A stretch of DNA of 17,135 nt from JAQBDA01 sp041301185 (GTDB taxonomy: Bacteria; Chloroflexota; Anaerolineae; Anaerolineales; UBA4823), in assembly GCA_041301185.1 (NCBI GenBank), contig JBFYSV010000047.1:1-17135 (forward strand), read 5' to 3'. This document shows, in pieces, positions 14,103 to 17,135 of the stretch (the first letter of the stretch is position 1; the number at the start of each line of letters is the position of its first letter). A program made the position numbers and the translations under genes. The notes under the pieces are model-generated. The model had not been told where the DNA came from. It did no database searches and was given only the letters and a program-made list of their open reading frames with translations.

Positions 14103-14218
14103 CTTGGAGGGAAGGATGATTACTATGCCATGAACATGATTGGGCACGATGATGAATTCATCGCTAGATGAATTCTAAAGGGGAAGACGGTTTTCTCAAA
14201 GTTAATGCGCACCTGATT
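14103..14218 (-). pseudogene. Relic of a REP-associated (Y1/HUH) transposase
   Basis: On the minus strand, 14159-14103 reads D/E-F-I-I-V-P-N-H-V-H-G-I-V-I-I. This is the HUH signature of REP-associated tyrosine transposases (M-P-N-H-x-H-G-I). Just upstream, in a shifted frame, F-P-F-R-I-H-L (to about 14168) fits the residues expected before that motif, so a small insertion has broken the frame. No start, catalytic tyrosine or remaining C terminus is present; the fragment runs into palindrome D. The match is short but specific. No complete element is seen. Confidence 0.5.
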
Positions 14219-14320
14219 GTCACAATGGCGTCCATGAATGGTCGGGGTAGGTGATTATTCAGTACCGTTGGCCTTCAATGTAGAGGCTGCGTTTTGGCAG
14301 ATTAGTGATATGATAATATA

Positions 14321-14350
14321 TTGATATTCGGTTAAATCAGGTCTTATATA
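14321..14350 (+). promoter_or_regulatory. Likely sigma70-type promoter of the 14375 gene
   Basis: TTGATA at 14321-14326 and TATATA at 14345-14350 are 18 bases apart, in a locally AT-rich stretch unlike the rest of the window. The start codon is 25 bases downstream, preceded by AAGGGGAAGG. No operator was recognised. Confidence 0.45.
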
Positions 14351-14374
14351 TCTATTAAGGGGAAGGTGAATTTT

Positions 14375-15151
14375 ATGACAAAAGTAATGCGCTATTTCCT
14401 GTTTTTCGTTTGTATAGTACAGTTTTTCTTTACAATCGCCTTTTTCCTGCAGGTGCCCTTTGTGGTCAATATATGGCCCTTTCCGGGAACTACGCCCCTA
14501 TCATTTATTTTCATTTCATCAATCTTTGCCGCGGCAGCTGCATCCACGTTGTGGGTCGCTGCCACTGAAAACTATGGTGCTTTGGCAGGGATCGGTCTCG
14601 ATTACCTCATCATCCTGGCGCCTGTAGCGATCCTCTCCTTTCAGCTTGGTGCGAGTAGCGGCAATTCTCAGATGACCACTTATGGGATCGTATGCGTATT
14701 CGGAGCTCTGTTCGGGCTGTTTCTTTTCTTGTGGAGCGTTCGCATTCCCATTGACCAAACCCTTCGAATGCCCAGCCTCGTGCGCTGGTCCTTCGTCATC
14801 TTCATAGTGGCTCTGCTGATCGTCAGCAGCCGGCTGATCTTGAAGGTGCCCAATGCAATTCCCTGGAAGGTAACGCCGGAGCTCTCGGTGGTGATCGGCT
14901 GGATGTTCTTAGGTGCGGCGATGTATTTTGTTTATGCCCTGCTGCGACCAAGCTGGATAAATTCGGCTGGGCAGCTGGTAGGTTTCCTTGCCTATGATGT
15001 CGTTTTGATTGTGCCGTTCCTCCTCCGCCTGCCCACGACGCCCCCTGAGTTCCGGATCGGCCTGACCATCTATACAACAGTCATTATCTATAGCGGGTTG
15101 TTAGCCATCTACTACTTGTTCGTGCATAAGCCGACCCGCTTGTGGACCTGA
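14375..15151 (+). CDS. Multi-pass membrane protein of unknown function
   Basis: The 258-residue protein has about eight hydrophobic helices separated by short loops and ends in a short basic tail (H-K-P-T-R-L-W-T). No family motif was recognised. ATG at 14375 is chosen because GGAAGG lies eight bases upstream; a GTG at 14366 is in frame but lies too close to the site. The 5' half uses more AT-rich codons (runs of TTT) than neighbouring genes, partly from its Phe-rich helices but also fitting recent acquisition. It has its own likely promoter and faces the zinc-ribbon/NHL gene, with a hairpin between them. Confidence 0.8.
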   Translation: MTKVMRYFLFFVCIVQFFFTIAFFLQVPFVVNIWPFPGTTPLSFIFISSIFAAAAASTLWVAATENYGALAGIGLDYLIILAPVAILSFQLGASSGNSQMTTYGIVCVFGALFGLFLFLWSVRIPIDQTLRMPSLVRWSFVIFIVALLIVSSRLILKVPNAIPWKVTPELSVVIGWMFLGAAMYFVYALLRPSWINSAGQLVGFLAYDVVLIVPFLLRLPTTPPEFRIGLTIYTTVIIYSGLLAIYYLFVHKPTRLWT

Positions 15152-15191
15152 ATGCCATAACTCCGTGCAGCGATTGTGTCAAAGATTCTGC

Positions 15192-15210
15192 ACAGGACAA
15201 CCAGTCCTGT
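15192..15210. terminator. Hairpin between converging genes
   Basis: ACAGGAC and GTCCTGT form a perfect seven-base stem with loop AACCA, in the 61-base gap between two converging genes. No clear T-tract follows on either strand, so intrinsic termination is plausible but not proven. Confidence 0.4.
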
Positions 15211-15212
15211 CC

Positions 15213-16937
15213 TTAGCGGACGATCTGGTACTTAATAATCTTCGGCAGGTTGCTGACCACCCACAGCTCGCCCTGCTGGTTGAACAGCATATCGAAAGCG
15301 TAGCCTTCCACGTTGAAGCGATCCAGGTAGCGACCGTCGGGGGCGAAGACCTGGATGCCGGAGAAATCGCTGACATAGATGCGCCCCTGCCCATCCACGG
15401 CGATGGCGCTGGGGGCGAGGAGCTGGCCTTGCTCGTCGCCTTCGCTGCCGAAGCGGGCCAGGATGCGCCCCTGGGGGGAGTACTTCAGGATGGGCTGGTC
15501 GCTATTGGTGAGCAGGTAGAGATTGCCCACGCCATCCACGGTCATGTCTTGAACGTCATCCGGGTCGCCGGATTGGGAGCCGGGCACGTCCGCCAGGCTG
15601 AAGACCAGGTTGCCATCGGCGTCGAAGCGCAGGATGTCCTCTGTATTATGCGCAACCACTAAACCGCCATCGGCGGTGGTGGCAATCGTATAAAGCCAAA
15701 GGTCGCCAGTCCCGCCAAACTGGCCGAGCGACCTGCCTCTAGCGCCGTCATACTTCCAAATTTTGCCCTGGAAGACGATATAAACATTGCCAGCCCGGTC
15801 GGCTGCTATGCTCTGCGGGTACGATCCCTCGCCGATGTTCCACAGCAGCTGGTATTCACCCGTCGAAGTAAATTTTTGCACCCGCCCATCCGAGTAGTTG
15901 GCAATGAACAGGTTGCCAGCCGGGTCAATGGCAATCCCGCGGGGGTCATCCAGGAGACCCGCACCGCTGCCTTCTTCACCAAAGGAGCTGCTCACCCGGG
16001 CGTAAGCCAGCGGGTTGATCTGGTTCCAAACGCCCTCCAGCGGACCGCCGGAGCTCGCCATGGCAATCAGGACAGGGATCACCGTGATCAGGGTGATGAA
16101 TACCGCCAGCGAGATACCCAGGCATGTCGCGCCGCCAACCACACCGGCGGTGGTCCTGACAATGGTTTTGGAGGGGATGTTCAGGCTGCTGGTCTGGACG
16201 GTGATGACCGGCGTGTCGGCAGTAACGCCAAGGGAGACCTGGTGAATCGCCTGCTGGGCTTCTTGGAAGCTGGCGCTAAACGCGCGCTGGTAGAGCTGGA
16301 TGGCGGCATCCTCTTGACCGGTCTGCACCAGCTGGACGATCTCGATCATGGTATTGGCTTGCTGGAGCGTCTCACTAAGCCCGGCAGCCCTGAAAATGTC
16401 GGCGGGGTCTCCCGGGATCTGCAGGTGCCCGGTGGATTGGAGGTTATCGACGGCCTCTTTCGCTTGTTTGAGGCCAACCTGGAATACCTGGCGGTAGCGT
16501 TTGACGGCTTCTACTTTATCACCCTGGCTGACGAGCTGCTCCAGCTCGTCAGCCAGCTGGTCGGTGTCCACTGGAGTCTGTGGGGTTTGGATGATGGTAA
16601 CCGGCTGGCCGCGCTCGATCTGCTCGACGGCGTCCTTGGCTTCTTTCAGCCCGACGTCGAAGACCTCCCGGTAGAGCTTGATCGCCTCGATCTTCTCTCC
16701 CTGGTGAGCCAGGCGGCTGATCTCCTGAATTTTGGCGATCTGGGCGGGGTTGATGAATGACGGCATAACATGGCCGGGAGCTGGATCGGGCGGCTCAGCC
16801 TGGCGGGCTGCGTCACGCAGCTCGAAGGGCACGATGACGCCTGAGCTGCAGTAAGGGCAGCGCATGATCATATCGCCGCTGCCGGTGTAGTTTAGGGCTG
16901 CTCCACAATTTGGACATTGGAGGGTTTGACTCACCAT
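15213..16937 (-). CDS. Zinc-ribbon / L7-L12-CTD-like repeats / membrane helix / NHL propeller protein
   Basis: The 574-residue protein starts with a zinc ribbon (C8-x2-C11, C27-x2-C30). Three repeats follow, at about 68-110, 126-167 and 193-236, each of the form K-I-E-A-I-K-L-Y-R-E-V-F-x-V-G-L-K-E-A-K-D-A-V-E; the third is more diverged. This resembles the ribosomal L7/L12 C-terminal domain (K-I-x-V-I-K-x-V-R-x-x-T-x-L-G-L-K-E-A-K). A membrane helix spans about 264-294. Residues 315-572 form an NHL-like propeller with repeats of the type G-I-A-I-D-x-x-G-N-L-F-I-A. The N terminus should be cytosolic and the propeller outside. GGAGGT lies just before the ATG. The gene appears to stand alone. 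A protein-binding or scaffold role is likely; no catalytic motif was seen. Confidence 0.85.
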   Translation of the reverse strand: MVSQTLQCPNCGAALNYTGSGDMIMRCPYCSSGVIVPFELRDAARQAEPPDPAPGHVMPSFINPAQIAKIQEISRLAHQGEKIEAIKLYREVFDVGLKEAKDAVEQIERGQPVTIIQTPQTPVDTDQLADELEQLVSQGDKVEAVKRYRQVFQVGLKQAKEAVDNLQSTGHLQIPGDPADIFRAAGLSETLQQANTMIEIVQLVQTGQEDAAIQLYQRAFSASFQEAQQAIHQVSLGVTADTPVITVQTSSLNIPSKTIVRTTAGVVGGATCLGISLAVFITLITVIPVLIAMASSGGPLEGVWNQINPLAYARVSSSFGEEGSGAGLLDDPRGIAIDPAGNLFIANYSDGRVQKFTSTGEYQLLWNIGEGSYPQSIAADRAGNVYIVFQGKIWKYDGARGRSLGQFGGTGDLWLYTIATTADGGLVVAHNTEDILRFDADGNLVFSLADVPGSQSGDPDDVQDMTVDGVGNLYLLTNSDQPILKYSPQGRILARFGSEGDEQGQLLAPSAIAVDGQGRIYVSDFSGIQVFAPDGRYLDRFNVEGYAFDMLFNQQGELWVVSNLPKIIKYQIVR

Positions 16938-17023
16938 TTGACCTCCCGTAGTTTGGTGAAAGTAGGTGAGTAATTTTATCTGGTATGAAGAATATTGTAT
17001 ATGCTGAGTGGAAGATCGGAGCT

Positions 17024-17067
17024 GCCCTCACCCCTGCCCTCTCCCACAGGTGGGAGCGGGAGAGGAG
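17024..17067. repeat. Dispersed hairpin repeat A, copy 6
   Basis: GCCCTCACCCCTGCCCTCTC, then CCACAGGTGGGAGCGGGAGAGG. The right arm carries a small insertion. The following CATCGACTGCG echoes the TTTCGACTGAAG after copy 3. It lies upstream of the zinc-ribbon gene. No gene is seen from 16938 to the end of the window. Confidence 0.65.
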
Positions 17068-17135
17068 GCGCATCGACTGCGCAAAGGGGGCTCTGCTCAG
17101 CGTCAAGGGGGGGTGAGGAAATGGGTTAACCCGTT

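Noticed and set aside
15876..16760. Long plus-strand open frame opposite the zinc-ribbon/NHL gene
   Set aside because: It is antisense to a gene with clear domains and a strong ribosome-binding site, and its translation shows no family pattern. It is a codon-bias shadow.
17123..17132. Palindrome GGGTTAACCC at the right end
   Set aside because: Only ten bases and no partner site nearby; compatible with chance.

Overview
The window is GC-rich bacterial DNA with 16 complete protein genes, one gene tail and one transposase relic. Thirteen of the complete genes lie on the minus strand; the exceptions start at 200, 7295 and 14375. The mix fits Chloroflexota, most likely an Anaerolineae-type genome: NarL-type two-component genes, a bacterial caspase, MdoC-like acyltransferases, a zinc-ribbon/L12-like/NHL protein, and many short dispersed palindromes and heptamer repeats between genes. 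This placement is inference; there is no rRNA, tRNA or phylogenetic marker here.

Layout. 1-57 is probably the tail of an upstream gene. 200-778 is a YdeI/OmpD-associated protein. 4034-942 (minus) is a coupled operon: a 72-aa orphan protein, a receiver-only response regulator and two paralogous acyltransferase-3 membrane proteins. 7094-4444 (minus) is a signalling operon: a LuxR/NarL response regulator, a full membrane histidine kinase, and a second membrane kinase-like protein that keeps the phospho-accepting His but has no ATPase domain. A divergent gene at 7295-8623 looks like a distant L-fucose/arabinose isomerase-fold protein.

11149-8896 (minus) is the most striking cassette. It encodes a small protein resembling effector-associated constant component EACC1, a membrane-anchored caspase with a complete His/Cys dyad and a canonical EF-hand loop, and a small membrane protein. 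This looks like a biological-conflict or regulated cell-death module. 12777-11387 (minus) encodes a lipoprotein, a DUF4177-like protein and a DEDDh exonuclease. 14046-13006 (minus) is a zinc alcohol dehydrogenase. 14375-15151 (plus) is an unknown multi-pass membrane protein. 16937-15213 (minus) is a zinc-ribbon protein with three ribosomal L7/L12-CTD-like repeats, a membrane helix and an NHL-type propeller.

The intergenic spaces are built from recurring parts: a hairpin (A, six copies), a roughly 65-bp inverted-repeat element (B, three copies), heptamer repeats (C, three tracts) and a GTAGAGACGC palindrome (D, one perfect and one decayed copy). They recur in a similar order and sit just past gene ends. 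A fragment of a REP-associated (HUH, Y1) transposase lies beside the decayed D copy. No CRISPR array, tRNA, rRNA or complete insertion sequence was seen.
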